Below, in pieces: positions 35,501 through 42,911 of a stretch of DNA of 64,000 bases. The stretch's first letter is position 1, and each line of letters opens with the position of its first letter. The stretch is from Pseudomonas sp. ATCC 13867 (GTDB lineage: Bacteria; Pseudomonadota; Gammaproteobacteria; Pseudomonadales; Pseudomonadaceae), in contig NC_020829.1 in the NCBI RefSeq assembly GCF_000349845.1, positions 3,479,001 to 3,543,000 on the forward strand. The letters run 5' to 3'. The notes under the pieces were generated by a model. That model was given only the letters and a program-made list of their open reading frames with translations. It was not told where the DNA came from and ran no database searches. The position numbers and the translations under genes are program-made.

Positions 35501-35927
35501 CCCGGTAATCGAGTTCACCCAGCAGGTCGAAAACCTCGCCAGTGACATCCAGCTGTCGTTCAACGCCACGGTCACCGACAAGGACGGTGATACGGCAACC
35601 AGTGCATTTACCGCCAACCTGTTCGCCAACGAGAAGGCGGGCTCGACCTTCGACTTCACGCTGGCGGGCATCGCCGGTACGCAGGAGGCCTTCAACGTCG
35701 ACCTGTCCCGTACCGAGGGCAAGTATGAGGTCACCGGCTTCGATGTGACCGCGGGCCAGCGGGACACCCTGGTGCTCAATGGCGACCAGAACGCCGTGGT
35801 CGATTCGATCGACACCAGCGGCGCGAACAGTGTCGTGACGGTTACCGAGTCGGGCGGACAAGTCACGACCATCACCCTGGTCGGAGTCGACATCCTGAAT
35901 ACCGACATCGTTCATGGCAGTGTCTGA
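29532..35927 (+). CDS. Large type I secreted repeat adhesin
   Basis: 2131 residues, very acidic. Layout: Ig-like/pro-rich N-terminal region ('STDQQDYAPGSTASITANGFAAGSTVMFQV', about 15-60), a unique region to about 590, six 182-residue repeats (about 593-1684; each begins 'EDDGPSITPSEAS' and ends 'TDGDGDTASTSRDIGDAFKFE'), a DUF-like unique domain (about 1690-1990) and a C-terminal region ending 'TLVLNGDQNAVVDSIDTSGAN..TLVGVDIL' like T1SS targets. No N-terminal Sec signal and no GGxGxDxLx RTX nonapeptides. The repeats match the VCBS/T1SS-143 type. ATG 29532 follows GGGAG by seven bases (another in-frame ATG, 29526, is too close). Export is likely by the ABC/HlyD/TolC set at 37.6-42.1 kb. Confidence 0.88.
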   Translation: MATHKKNASSTSDASVSTDQQDYAPGSTASITANGFAAGSTVMFQVRHATSAGPDGTWGTPDDVLDGNAGAGHAPWYVTDGGAGDLDGKTNGSVITSWYVNPDDSAGATFQLSAASTGADQTFGTADDTLAMASFTDSGLITVTPGVLVTLDETTELQNAIASSGTSGDADDNDILLSRLPTTFSDRLAELEAGTAMGAALSGYTGAVGDTGSTAFSLSGANITDVSFVGVDGKPLDGDDSGLLTLDGTSILLYTDTDNNILLGRAGENGAIVFAAYIEEIKDSPQSPPTGGKIWTVEYQPIQHSDATDPDDALDLHDTVFIGASQDLTFSLENAPSGQNLFLMYTTASPQTYLDGNTVRISSPAIIATGKNPADQSAGANITSGDTINTSQGGGPTTFGTNNQMIVEQEGIRFTFVTGAKQSVTIPNLDQNEADVEANIDFTGLFDAKAASFDVVQLQSGKSAVVKISAFTTDKESGVDFVNGYSDDSAVEITSVRVINKSTGQVIENSDGSVNDGSIVITIASGIATITGVKAGYKIEYTTQGDHNRVLVENGAALNATGNTHADFDIGGFMLVQVAADHAEIGSRMIFEDDGPSIAPSEASAPTLTTDDTHIPDSAGPTSLANLFTSNFGTDGFKDTDHDHIQDADAITYSLGVSADNGVDSGLVDTLSGDKIYLFLENGSVVGRVGTAAGQADPTGDIALTIAVDSNTGAVTLTQNNSVVHDDPQDPAETGTSAAGLAAANLVTLTATITDGDGDTASTSRDIGDAFKFEDDGPSITPSEASVPTLTTDDTHIPDSDGPTSFADLFNPDFGKDGFKDADDDNVQDADAVTYALGVSADNGVDSGLVDTLSGDKIYLFLENGSVVGRVGTAAGQADPTGDIALTIAVDANTGAVTLTQNNSVVHDDPLDPAETSSSAAGLAAANLVTLTATITDGDGDTASTSRDIGDAFKFEDDGPSITPSEASVPTLTTDDTHIPDSAGPTSFADLFNPDFGKDGFKDADDDNAQDADAISYSLGVSADNGVDSGLVDTLSGDKIYLFLENGSVVGRVGTSTGQADPAGDIALTIAVDANTGTVTLTQNNSVVHDDPQDPAETGTSAAGLAAANLVTLTATITDGDGDTASTSRDIGDAFKFEDDGPSITPSEASVPTLTTDDTHIPDSDGPTSFADLFSPDFGMDGFKDADDDNVQDADAVTYALGVSADNGVDSGLVDTLSGDKIYLYLENGTVVGRVGTAAGQADPTGDIALTIAVDANTGAVTLTQNNSVVHDDPQDPAETGTSAAGLAAANLVTLTVTITDGDGDTASTSRDIGDAFKFEDDGPSITPSEASAPTLTTDDTHIPDSAGPTSFADLFNPDFGKDGFKDADDDNAQDADAISYSLGVSADNGVDSGLVDTLSGDKIYLFLENGSVVGRVGTAAGQADPTGDIALTIAVDSNTGAVTLTQNNSVVHDDPQDPAETGTSAAGLAAANLVTLTATITDGDGDTASTSRDIGDAFKFEDDGPSITPSEASVPTLTTDDTHIPDSAGPTSFADLFNPDFGKDGFKDADDDNVQDADAVTYSLGVSADGGVDSGLVDSQSGHKIYLYLQNGAVLGRVGTAGNMADPAGDVALMITVAANTGAVTLTQNNSVMHNDPLDPVEAGASAAGLAAANLITLTATITDGDGDTASVSRDIGSAFRFEDDGPSLAFGNLVGTGSVLPQLGYWDKSYGTDGLGAAGLDISLVNDQFTLVRPDNSTATGSGTLTEQSPSPDANGAFHFDGTLTADFNNDGTTDPAVHYTLTAFADGTYTLDLLEGFSSTHTLSSANGSLDAGGPDPVRTLTIGTEHVVFFAAVPTALPESIQIGIGSGEDDLTETQLQTDPLPSYIGTAAMNVSTSGIGIANNNFEGNNTTGINAGDESFVVNPETLLTSMKVFIDNSLQGYNPATEELYYTIYYSDDTISGAPTKVLAGDLTAEAGNQQSFTIQAASGKMIDAVQLTMGKGAVKIPVIEFTQQVENLASDIQLSFNATVTDKDGDTATSAFTANLFANEKAGSTFDFTLAGIAGTQEAFNVDLSRTEGKYEVTGFDVTAGQRDTLVLNGDQNAVVDSIDTSGANSVVTVTESGGQVTTITLVGVDILNTDIVHGSV
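31308..34583 (+). repeat. Six tandem 546-bp repeats inside the adhesin gene
   Basis: The codon pair for Asp-Asp of 'EDDGPS' recurs at 31308, 31854, 32400, 32946, 33492, 34038 and 34584, exactly 546 bases (182 codons) apart each time, with no indels. Central copies are almost identical; the first half of copy 1 and the second half of copy 6 are diverged. Variants ('NVQDADAVTYAL' or 'NAQDADAISYSL', 'NGSVVG' or 'NGTVVG', 'TAAGQADPT' or 'TSTGQADPA') are shuffled between copies, a mark of recombination within the array. Confidence 0.95.
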
Positions 35928-35948
35928 AACATCGCCTGAGCGAATGAA

Positions 35949-35984
35949 TGCGAGGGTGGCGTGAAAACCACCCTCGCATTTTTT
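35949..35984 (+). terminator. Terminator of the adhesin gene
   Basis: Stem TGCGAGGGTGG (35949-35959) / CCACCCTCGCA (35968-35978), 8-base loop, followed by six Ts; 21 bases after the stop. Confidence 0.93.
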
Positions 35985-36128
35985 GCGCTGCCGGGATGAG
36001 CTCCGCGCCAGCGCCTCCGCGACGAACGTCCGGGCACCCTGAGGCTTAAAGAACGCGGTGGAGACATACCCGTTCACACGGCGAGAACCGCGGGAATGGC
36101 ATCACGCTCCACCTGGGGCGGTGGCGCG

Positions 36129-36884
36129 CTAGGCGCCCCGAAGGTGAGGGGTGTTCTGGCGTGCGAGTCGATCCAGTTCCACCCAGGTGGACTCGGGCGG
36201 ATTTTCGCTGCTGGTGAGCCCGTGCTTGAGCGCATACATCAGCAAGTCGATGCGATTGATGAGGTCGAGCTTCTGATAAATGCTGCTGAGGTGGTTGTGC
36301 ACCGTGTGTTCGCTGATGCCCAGGCGCTCGGCGATGCTCATGTACTTGGCGGACGGTTTCTCCACGATGGCGCGAATCAGCTCTCGCTCGCGCAGCGTCA
36401 GCCGCGCCTGTTTCGCCTGCTCCAGGTTGCATTTCAAGGGAACGTGCCCGCTCGCGGCATAACCGGAAAGCCCCCCGGCCCAGGCTCTGTCCAGCCCGAT
36501 ATCGCGATGGTGAACGTTGATGATGGCCTGGATGATCGACTCCGTCGGATCCTCCGCCAGCACCACGCCACGCGCCCCCGCCTCTATCGCGTGGGCAACG
36601 GGTACGGCTTCGTACAACCCCTTGAGGACCAGCACTTTCATTTCGGCGCTGCGGGTGAGTTCCGCGATGACCTCCAGCGGGTTCAGCACATCGGGGAAGA
36701 AACTGAAGAAAATCACATCGGGACGCGACCGGTCCGCAAGGTCCAGCGCGTAGGTATAGGTGGTGGCCTGGCCGCCCACTTCCATCCGGGGCTTCCTGGC
36801 ATTGATCAAGTCGTGCAGGCCCATCAGAACGAGGGGACGACAGTCAATCAGCATCACACGTATCGGTTTTCTGTGGTCAGGCAT
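36129..36884 (-). CDS. LuxR-type regulator with degenerate receiver domain
   Basis: 251 residues. N-terminal CheY-like fold (about 7-125) in which the key residues are changed: one Asp only in the acidic pocket ('VMLIDCRP'), Ser61 where the phosphoacceptor Asp should be ('PDVIFFSFFPD'), and Ala-Glu in place of the conserved Lys-Asp ('GVVLAEDP'). C-terminal LuxR/NarL HTH (about 170-232; 'LTLRERELIRAIVEKPSAKYMSIAERLGISEHTVHNHLSSIYQKL'). ATG 36884 has an ideal AAGGAGGT eight bases upstream; the frame extends further but without such a signal. It lies between the adhesin gene and its exporter and so probably controls one or both by a non-phosphorylation input. Confidence 0.88.
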   Translation of the reverse strand: MPDHRKPIRVMLIDCRPLVLMGLHDLINARKPRMEVGGQATTYTYALDLADRSRPDVIFFSFFPDVLNPLEVIAELTRSAEMKVLVLKGLYEAVPVAHAIEAGARGVVLAEDPTESIIQAIINVHHRDIGLDRAWAGGLSGYAASGHVPLKCNLEQAKQARLTLRERELIRAIVEKPSAKYMSIAERLGISEHTVHNHLSSIYQKLDLINRIDLLMYALKHGLTSSENPPESTWVELDRLARQNTPHLRGA

Positions 36885-37586
36885 TTTCTCTGACCTCCTT
36901 GAAAAATGAACGATGACCTCCACCCGCGGGCCTTTCGGGATCAACGATTCGCTCGCCTGGCCTGCGTGATCGAAGGACAGGTACCAGCGTCGACAGGCCT
37001 TGACCAAGGCCGTCCGGGTGTGGACAACCAGGGTTTCTGCCGGCTCTGGGGGGACGTCCACCCGCTGTACCGGCAGAGGCAGCGGACGTTTCCAGCAGCC
37101 GGACAGAGCCGTCGAGACAACACGGACAGGAACCGCTATCACTTGCCCAGCGATGCCGTGCTCCCTCGAATCGGTCAACTGAGTCTAGGCCAGCCCAGTG
37201 GGCTACCGATCAGCCTCTCCACCTGAGGTCGGCTCGAACCTCGCGCCAGTCGCCTCTGCCAATCCGCTCGAAGAATGGCGTTAAGCCCCTGAAATCAAGG
37301 TCTTGGATGCACCTTGGAGGCCTTGCTGCTCGCACTTGACCCCGGCGTAGATCGTCAATTAAACGACGAAAGGCGATCAAAAAAAGCACAGAATGACGAT
37401 TACGTCAAATTATCGTCTAACCCTGCTTCGCCGCATCACACACAGCCGAATCCTGACGAAGTCAGCGACCCGCCCGGCAACGCGGATGAGGGTGAGCGAG
37501 CAGACCCCAGGCGAGAGCAGGCCGCGCCTACAGGCGCAAGGGAGCGAGGATCGGCTACCGGGCCGCATGCAACCGGCCCGGCAGGC
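36885..37586. other. Intergenic region between regulator and tolC-like gene
   Basis: 702 bases without a gene I can support; short frames here lack ribosome sites and recognisable products. An AT-rich patch at 37355-37425 contains nested short inverted repeats (CGTC...GACG; GACGAT...ATCGTC) and sits upstream of the regulator on its strand, so it may hold the regulator's promoter. No terminator for the exporter operon is obvious after 37587. Confidence 0.4.
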
Positions 37587-38966
37587 TCAGGGATGCTGGA
37601 AGGCCTGGCGGGGAACGCCGGGACTCAGCCAACCATTCACGCTTTCGACGCTTTCGACCGGTGGTTTTCCCGCCCAGCGATTGAGGGTGAATACATTGCT
37701 GAGAAATTCGTATTGCGTCTTGAGCAGGTCCCGCCGAGCGCGGAACTCGTTGCGTACGGCGGCCAGTACGTCGACGGCATTGACCATGCCGTAGCTCAGC
37801 CCTTTCTCCGCCGCCACCCGTGACAGTTGCGCCGAGGACAGGGCCAGCCGGTTCGCCTCGATCTTTTCGCCATTGGAATTGGCGGTCAGGTAAGCGCTGG
37901 TGATCTCCTTGACCACCCGGCGACGGATCTCCTCCAACTGCTCCTCGGCGGCCAGTTGATCCTGGTAGAGCCCACGGACCCGCGCCGACGTCGAGCCGCC
38001 GCTGTAGATCGGCACCTGAATGCCGACTCCGGCGACGTAACTGTCCGTGCGCGGCGCCAGGGCATTGTTGTAGCCCTCGTTGGTCTGCTGTGCGCTCAGG
38101 CTCAGGCTCAGGGTCGGGTAGTGCCCGCCCTTGCCGCTGCGCAACGCCGCGCCCGCGGCTTCGACGCCGCTTTCACTGGCCTTGAGCGCCGGGTTCTGCG
38201 CGATGCCTTCGCGAACCCAGTTTTCCAGACTCTGCGCCGAAACCCGCAGATGCACGTCATCGCGCACCCGACTGAGCCGCTCCTTGACCGGTCGCCCGAC
38301 GATCTCCGCCAGCGCCTCGCGACTGATGATGGCCTGGTTGCCAGCCTCCAGTTCCTGCGCCGCCAGCAAGTCCACCCTGGCCTTGAGGTCGAGCTGGTCG
38401 GTAATCAGCGCCAGCTGCTTCTCGTACAACGCGTTGACCCGATCCAGGCTTTCCTGCGTGGTTTGCCGCTCCGCCCTCACCAGTTCCAGCTCATCCTCGG
38501 CCGCCAATGCCGTGAAATAACGCCGCGCCAACTCCACGGTGGCCTCCGCCTGGGCATCCAGCGCCGCCGATTCGGTCTGCCGGGCCAGGCTCTTGAACTT
38601 CTGATAGTTCTCCCACGCGGCCTTGTTGTAGAGGTACTGGCGCAGCACCAGGCTGTAGCTCTCGCTATCGTAACTGTCCTGCACCAGGTCGCTTTCCTGG
38701 TGAATCCGGTTTGTCCCGGCGTTGAGCGATACCTGCGGCAGCAACGCGCCCATTGCCTCGCGCTGATGTTCCCGGCCCGCCTGCGCTTGCGCAAAGGATG
38801 CGAGGACTTTCGGATCCTCCAGCCGCGCCTCGCGATACAGCTGCATGAGGTCGGTGGAATCCGTCGAAACACTGACGCCAGCCGGCGTTGCCGCAACGGT
38901 TTGCGCCAGGGCGCCTCCCGCCGCAAGCATGAACGCACCCGCCAGCAGAACCGCCGATGGGCCCAT
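37587..38966 (-). CDS. TolC-family outer-membrane efflux/secretion protein
   Basis: 459 residues: signal peptide 1-21 (ends GGALA|Q), then the duplicated TolC helical-barrel pattern ('LMQLYREARLEDPKVLASFAQAQAGREHQREAMGALLPQVSLNAGTNR' and 'WVREGIAQNPALKASESGVEAAGAALRSGKGGHYPTLSLSLSAQQTN'), with 'PIYSGGSTSARVRGLYQDQLAAEEQLEE' near the end. ATG 38966 follows GAGGAG by five bases; a GTG two codons earlier overlaps that signal. It overlaps the HlyD-type gene's end region and completes a type I secretion channel for the adhesin. Confidence 0.92.
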   Translation of the reverse strand: MGPSAVLLAGAFMLAAGGALAQTVAATPAGVSVSTDSTDLMQLYREARLEDPKVLASFAQAQAGREHQREAMGALLPQVSLNAGTNRIHQESDLVQDSYDSESYSLVLRQYLYNKAAWENYQKFKSLARQTESAALDAQAEATVELARRYFTALAAEDELELVRAERQTTQESLDRVNALYEKQLALITDQLDLKARVDLLAAQELEAGNQAIISREALAEIVGRPVKERLSRVRDDVHLRVSAQSLENWVREGIAQNPALKASESGVEAAGAALRSGKGGHYPTLSLSLSAQQTNEGYNNALAPRTDSYVAGVGIQVPIYSGGSTSARVRGLYQDQLAAEEQLEEIRRRVVKEITSAYLTANSNGEKIEANRLALSSAQLSRVAAEKGLSYGMVNAVDVLAAVRNEFRARRDLLKTQYEFLSNVFTLNRWAGKPPVESVESVNGWLSPGVPRQAFQHP

Positions 38967-38968
38967 GA

Positions 38969-40282
38969 TCACTCCTCGATCATCGATTGAGACAGGGCGT
39001 TGCGGGCCGGCTGCATCAGGTACTGCAACAGCGTGCGCTGCCCGGTAATGATCAACACGTCCGCCGGCATCCCCGGCACCAGCTTGCGCTCACCCAGGGT
39101 GCGCACGCCGTGCTCGGTGACCCGGACCCGCGCCAGGTAATAGGCAGTCCCGCTCTTTTCGTTGATCAGCCGATCAGCCGAGACATTGCTGACCTCGCCT
39201 TCAATCACCGGAGTGGTCGCGCTATTGAACGCGCTGAAACGGATGTCGGCACGCTTGCCGACGGCGATGCGATCGATATCCATCGGCGGCACCTGAGCCT
39301 CTATGACCAGCTCGGAAACCGATGGAACGATGTCCAGCAGCGGCGTCCCCGGATGCACGACGCCGCCCACGGTGTGCACGGTCATGCCAATGACCATGCC
39401 CGTGTCGGGCGCGCGGATGATGATGCGGCTGAGCCGGTCTTCCAGCGCCGAGGCTTTCTCCCGCAGGTCATAGATCCTGGTCTGAACCTCGGCCAACTGT
39501 TTGGCGACATCGGAGTTGAAATCCTTGTCGACCTGCAGGATCTGCAATTGTGTCTCGTTGATCTGCAGGCGGGCCCGGTTGATCGTGGAGCGATGATCCG
39601 CCACCTCGGAGCGGAGCATCCCCAGCTTGCGTTCCTGCTCGACCAGCCGTTGCTTGTCGACGAACCCCTGCCTCAGCAGATCGGACAGCTCACCGATTTC
39701 ACCGCGATAGGATCGCTCGAGCTGAAGCTTGGCATCGATCACCGCCTCCAGCCCGCTGATCTGTTGATTCAACTGGCCGATGCGCTCGCGCAGCACCGCG
39801 ATCTGTCCCAGCCGTGAGCCCTGCCGGGCATTGAACACCTGAGTCTCGCTCTGGCGCGCCTCCATGCCTCGCGGGCTGGCGAGATCGGCGGACTCCCCAA
39901 AACCGATCGCCGACAGCGCGTCGCGTTCGGCCTTGAGGCGTGCCTCCATCGCCACGGTCGCGACAAGCTGGTTCCGGGTCATCTCGTATTCGAAGCGCAA
40001 CTGGGCATCATCGAGAACGATCAGCGGATCGTCGCGCTTGACGATGTCGCCGTCGTGGACCAGCACCTCCTTGACGATGCCGCCCTCAAGGTGCTGGACC
40101 GTTTTGCGGTAGGTCTGCACGGTGACCACTCCGGGCGCGTAGACGGCACCATCGAGCGGGGCGAACGCCGCCCAGGTGCCGAACAGGCCGAAGGTCACCC
40201 CGACGATGACAAGGCCCAGCCGACGGATCTTGCGGTCCGAGATCGGCAGGTCGACGAAACTTTCAATTTGACGACTGGACAT
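38969..40282 (-). CDS. HlyD-family periplasmic adaptor of type I secretion
   Basis: 437 residues: short cytoplasmic N-terminus, one TM segment (about 22-44), lipoyl/barrel-sandwich halves ('VVTVQTYRKTVQHLEGGIVKEVLVHDGDIVKRDDPLIVLDD', 'IIIRAPDTGMVIGMTVHTVGGVVHPGTPLLDIVP') around a long coiled coil (about 95-285), and a C-terminal 'EVSNVSADRLINEKSGTAYYLARVRV ... LVPGMPADVLIITGQRTLLQYLMQP' typical of PrtE/AprE. It overlaps the ABC gene by 20 bases and the TolC gene's upstream signal, so the three are one operon. Confidence 0.93.
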   Translation of the reverse strand: MSSRQIESFVDLPISDRKIRRLGLVIVGVTFGLFGTWAAFAPLDGAVYAPGVVTVQTYRKTVQHLEGGIVKEVLVHDGDIVKRDDPLIVLDDAQLRFEYEMTRNQLVATVAMEARLKAERDALSAIGFGESADLASPRGMEARQSETQVFNARQGSRLGQIAVLRERIGQLNQQISGLEAVIDAKLQLERSYRGEIGELSDLLRQGFVDKQRLVEQERKLGMLRSEVADHRSTINRARLQINETQLQILQVDKDFNSDVAKQLAEVQTRIYDLREKASALEDRLSRIIIRAPDTGMVIGMTVHTVGGVVHPGTPLLDIVPSVSELVIEAQVPPMDIDRIAVGKRADIRFSAFNSATTPVIEGEVSNVSADRLINEKSGTAYYLARVRVTEHGVRTLGERKLVPGMPADVLIITGQRTLLQYLMQPARNALSQSMIEE

Positions 40283-42071
40283 CGCAGTCGTCCTTGCCGG
40301 TGTCCACCGGAGCGATACTGGCGCCCGCCGGCATGACCCGCTGATGCACCTGCTGCCGGGCCTGTTGCTGCGCCTGCTGTTGAACCTGCAACTGCTTCGC
40401 GTTGAGTTCGGCCAGCACCTGGTCGCGGGATCCGTAGAGCGTGACCATTCCATCGTTCATCAGCAGGAGCCGGTCGAGTTGCGACACGATGTTGGTGCGG
40501 TGGGTAATGACGAACAGCGTCGCACCGGTCTGCTTGAGCTGCTGGATGGCCACCGCCAGGGCACGGTCGCCAACGTCGTCGAGGTTGGAGTTGGGCTCGT
40601 CGAGAACGATCAGCCGCGGATTGCCATACAAGGCACGGGCAAGCCCGATGCGCTGGCGCTGCCCGCCCGATAGCATGATGCCCTCACTGCCAATCACGGT
40701 GTCGTAGCCATCGGGCAATAGCAGAATCATTTCGTGCACGCCCGCCATCCTGGCCGCCTGGATGACCTTCTCCGGATCGACCTCGGCGAAACGGGCAATG
40801 TTCTCGCCGATGCTGCCTTCGAACAGTTCGATATCCTGGGGCAGATAGCCGACATGCGGACCGAGCGCATGCTTGTCCCAGGTGCTGATGTCCGCACCAT
40901 CCAGGCGGACCACCCCACGCTGCGGCGCCCAGACTCCCAGCAGCGCCCTGACCAGGGTCGACTTGCCCGCGGCACTGGGGCCGATGATGCCCACCACGCA
41001 GCCGGCGGGTACGCTGAAACTGATGTTTCGGATGATCGGAATCGTCGAGCCCGGCGCCGCGACAACCAGGTTCTCGATCTGCATGTGCCCCAGGGGCGCC
41101 GGCAACGGCATGCGCTCGGGTTGCGCCTGCAGCTTGCCCAGCACCTCATTCAGGCGGCCGTACTGCGAACGCGCCGAAATGAAGCCCTTCCAGCTGCCGA
41201 TGAGCAGATCGATGGGAGCCAGGGCACGGCCCAGCAGCACGGCTCCGGCGAACACCATGCCCGCCCCCACCTGATGGTCCACCGCCAGGTACGCCCCCAA
41301 CCCCAGCACCAGGGATTGCACGAGGAGCCGGAAGGTCCGGGAAAGCGTCGTGATCATCGCCCCTTTATCGCTCGCCAGGGACTGCAGCAGCAGAACGTTC
41401 CGTTGCCGGCTCCCCCAGCGATCCATCAGGGTTTCCAGCATGCCCATCGATTCGATGACTTCCGCGTTGCGCAGGTTCTTCGTGGTGTAGAGCGTCGCCC
41501 CGATATGTTCCTTGTTGGCCTGGGCCAGTGCCGGCGCCGTCAGCTTCTCGTTGACGAACGCGAGCACCAGCAACACCAGGGCGCTGCCCGTCGCCACCCA
41601 GCCGAACCAGGGGTGAAACAGGAACATCACGGCGATATAGATCGGCAACCAGGGCGCGTCGAAGAAGGCGAACAGCCCGCTGCCGGTAAGGAACTGCCTC
41701 AAACCCGTCAGATCGTTGAGCGACTGCGCCGAGGCATCCATGCCACCACTGTCCAGGGCCCGCTTGAAACTGGCCTTGTAGACCTGACGACTCAGCAACA
41801 CATCCAGCCGGGTGCTGACCCGAACCATGATGCGCGAGCGAATCCACTCCAGGGAGCCGAGCGTGATCACCAGCACGGTCATGATCAACGTCAGCATGGA
41901 CAGGGTCGTCAGGCTTCCGCTGGTTATCACTCGTCCATACACCTGCAGCATATAGAAGGTTGGAACGAGCATTAGCGCATTGATGAATAAGCTGAAAAAG
42001 CCAACAAAAAAGAAGCTCTCGCGGCAGGCTTTCAACGCGTTTTTGAGACTGTCTTCAGGTGTGCTTCGCAT
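40263..42071 (-). CDS. Type I secretion ABC transporter (PrtD/AprD class)
   Basis: 602 residues: six-helix exporter domain (about 20-310) and ATPase domain with Walker A 'GPSAAGKSTLVRALLG', signature 'LSGGQRQRIGLARAL', Walker B 'LIVLDEPNSNLDD' and switch His 'FVITHRTN'. There is no N-terminal C39 peptidase-like domain, so it is of the PrtD/AprD/HasD kind rather than LapB/HlyB. A Gln-rich tail (about 555-580, 'QLQVQQQAQQQARQQVHQ') is unusual. Start MRSTPEDS follows GAGG by six bases; eight more in-frame codons upstream are possible. First gene of the exporter operon. Confidence 0.93.
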   Translation of the reverse strand: MRSTPEDSLKNALKACRESFFFVGFFSLFINALMLVPTFYMLQVYGRVITSGSLTTLSMLTLIMTVLVITLGSLEWIRSRIMVRVSTRLDVLLSRQVYKASFKRALDSGGMDASAQSLNDLTGLRQFLTGSGLFAFFDAPWLPIYIAVMFLFHPWFGWVATGSALVLLVLAFVNEKLTAPALAQANKEHIGATLYTTKNLRNAEVIESMGMLETLMDRWGSRQRNVLLLQSLASDKGAMITTLSRTFRLLVQSLVLGLGAYLAVDHQVGAGMVFAGAVLLGRALAPIDLLIGSWKGFISARSQYGRLNEVLGKLQAQPERMPLPAPLGHMQIENLVVAAPGSTIPIIRNISFSVPAGCVVGIIGPSAAGKSTLVRALLGVWAPQRGVVRLDGADISTWDKHALGPHVGYLPQDIELFEGSIGENIARFAEVDPEKVIQAARMAGVHEMILLLPDGYDTVIGSEGIMLSGGQRQRIGLARALYGNPRLIVLDEPNSNLDDVGDRALAVAIQQLKQTGATLFVITHRTNIVSQLDRLLLMNDGMVTLYGSRDQVLAELNAKQLQVQQQAQQQARQQVHQRVMPAGASIAPVDTGKDDCDVQSSN

Positions 42072-42288
42072 GGAAACCTCTGCTCGAGAGGCCAACCTTC
42101 GTGGAGCTTAGATCACGCCGAAAGACTCTGTGTAGCAAATGGCCAGACACTCCCGGACAGCCGGTATACCGCGTGACAACAGCCCGACGGCGAGCACTCG
42201 AAGCGACTGCGATTCGAAGCCCGAGCACGCGGCATGGGTCCGCGGTCGCCGCCGAGCGATGCGTCCGGAAGCGCTGGGCCCGGAAACG

Positions 42289-42310
42289 AAAAAGCCCGCT
42301 GCGAGCGGGC
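42289..42310 (-). terminator. Second terminator downstream of the tRNA operon
   Basis: Stem GCCCGCT (42294-42300) / AGCGGGC (42304-42310), 3-base loop, five Ts on the minus strand. It lies between the tRNA operon and the exporter operon and prevents read-through. Confidence 0.85.
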
Positions 42311-42346
42311 TTTGTCAAAGGCACGGATTTTTCTGCCGCACAAACG

Positions 42347-42373
42347 AAAACACCGCCCCAAAGGGCGGTGTTT
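42347..42373 (-). terminator. Terminator directly after tRNA-Gly
   Basis: Stem AAACACCGCCC-type arms (42348-42358 with 42363-42373) and a T-run on the minus strand, seven bases after the last tRNA gene. Confidence 0.88.
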
Positions 42374-42379
42374 CGATTT

Positions 42380-42455
<76 letters not shown>

Positions 42456-42541
42456 ATCAACTTATTGCAACCTTCAGCTTTCGCCGAAGAGTAACGCCAT
42501 TTCATTTTTCGGTCATCGCCATTCGGCGACAATCGAGAATT

Positions 42542-42617
<76 letters not shown>

Positions 42618-42619
42618 AA

Positions 42620-42695
42620 TGGCGTCCCCTAGGGGACTCGAACCCCTGTTACCGCCGTGAAAGGGCGGTGTCCTAGGCCACTAGACGAAGGGGAC
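42620..42695 (-). tRNA. tRNA-Glu (anticodon TTC)
   Basis: 76 bases including CCA. Minus strand: acceptor GTCCCCT pairing AGGGGAC, D-arm 'CGTCTAGTGGCCTAGG', anticodon loop CTTTCAC with anticodon TTC, T-arm 'CAGGGGTTCGAGTCCCCT', discriminator G. First gene of the tRNA operon, two bases from tRNA-Gly. Confidence 0.97.
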
Positions 42696-42768
42696 GCGGC
42701 CCGGAACTTCAACATCTTTCCGACTTCGCCGCCTTGCTGTTTCAGCGTTTCGCGTCGAAGTGGCGCGC

Positions 42769-42797
42769 ATTCTATGGAGCCTTTGAGGGGTCGTCAA
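42769..42797 (-). promoter_or_regulatory. Sigma-70 promoter of the tRNA operon
   Basis: On the minus strand -35 TTGACG (complement of 42792-42797), a 17-base spacer and -10 TAGAAT (complement of 42769-42774), followed by a GCGCGCC discriminator typical of stringently controlled stable-RNA promoters. An A/T-rich upstream stretch (42800-42835) may act as UP element. Confidence 0.85.
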
Positions 42798-42911
42798 CCC
42801 TCAGAAGAAAATTTTTTTAAATCAAAGACTTCTGGCTAAAAAGCGAGCGACTGCTATCAGCGGTAGCACTAAGACATTACACTCGCGAAAAAACCTTGGG
42901 GAGCTTTCCAG

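Noticed and set aside
29532..35927. RTX toxin
   Set aside because: No GGxGxDxLx nonapeptide run; only Asp-rich VCBS-type repeats.
36906..37226. 106-codon plus-strand gene in the island gap
   Set aside because: No ribosome site or family; overlaps the upstream region of the regulator.
37314..37823. 169-codon plus-strand gene overlapping the tolC-like 3' end
   Set aside because: Overlaps a well supported gene for over 200 bases, and the composition is that of a shadow.
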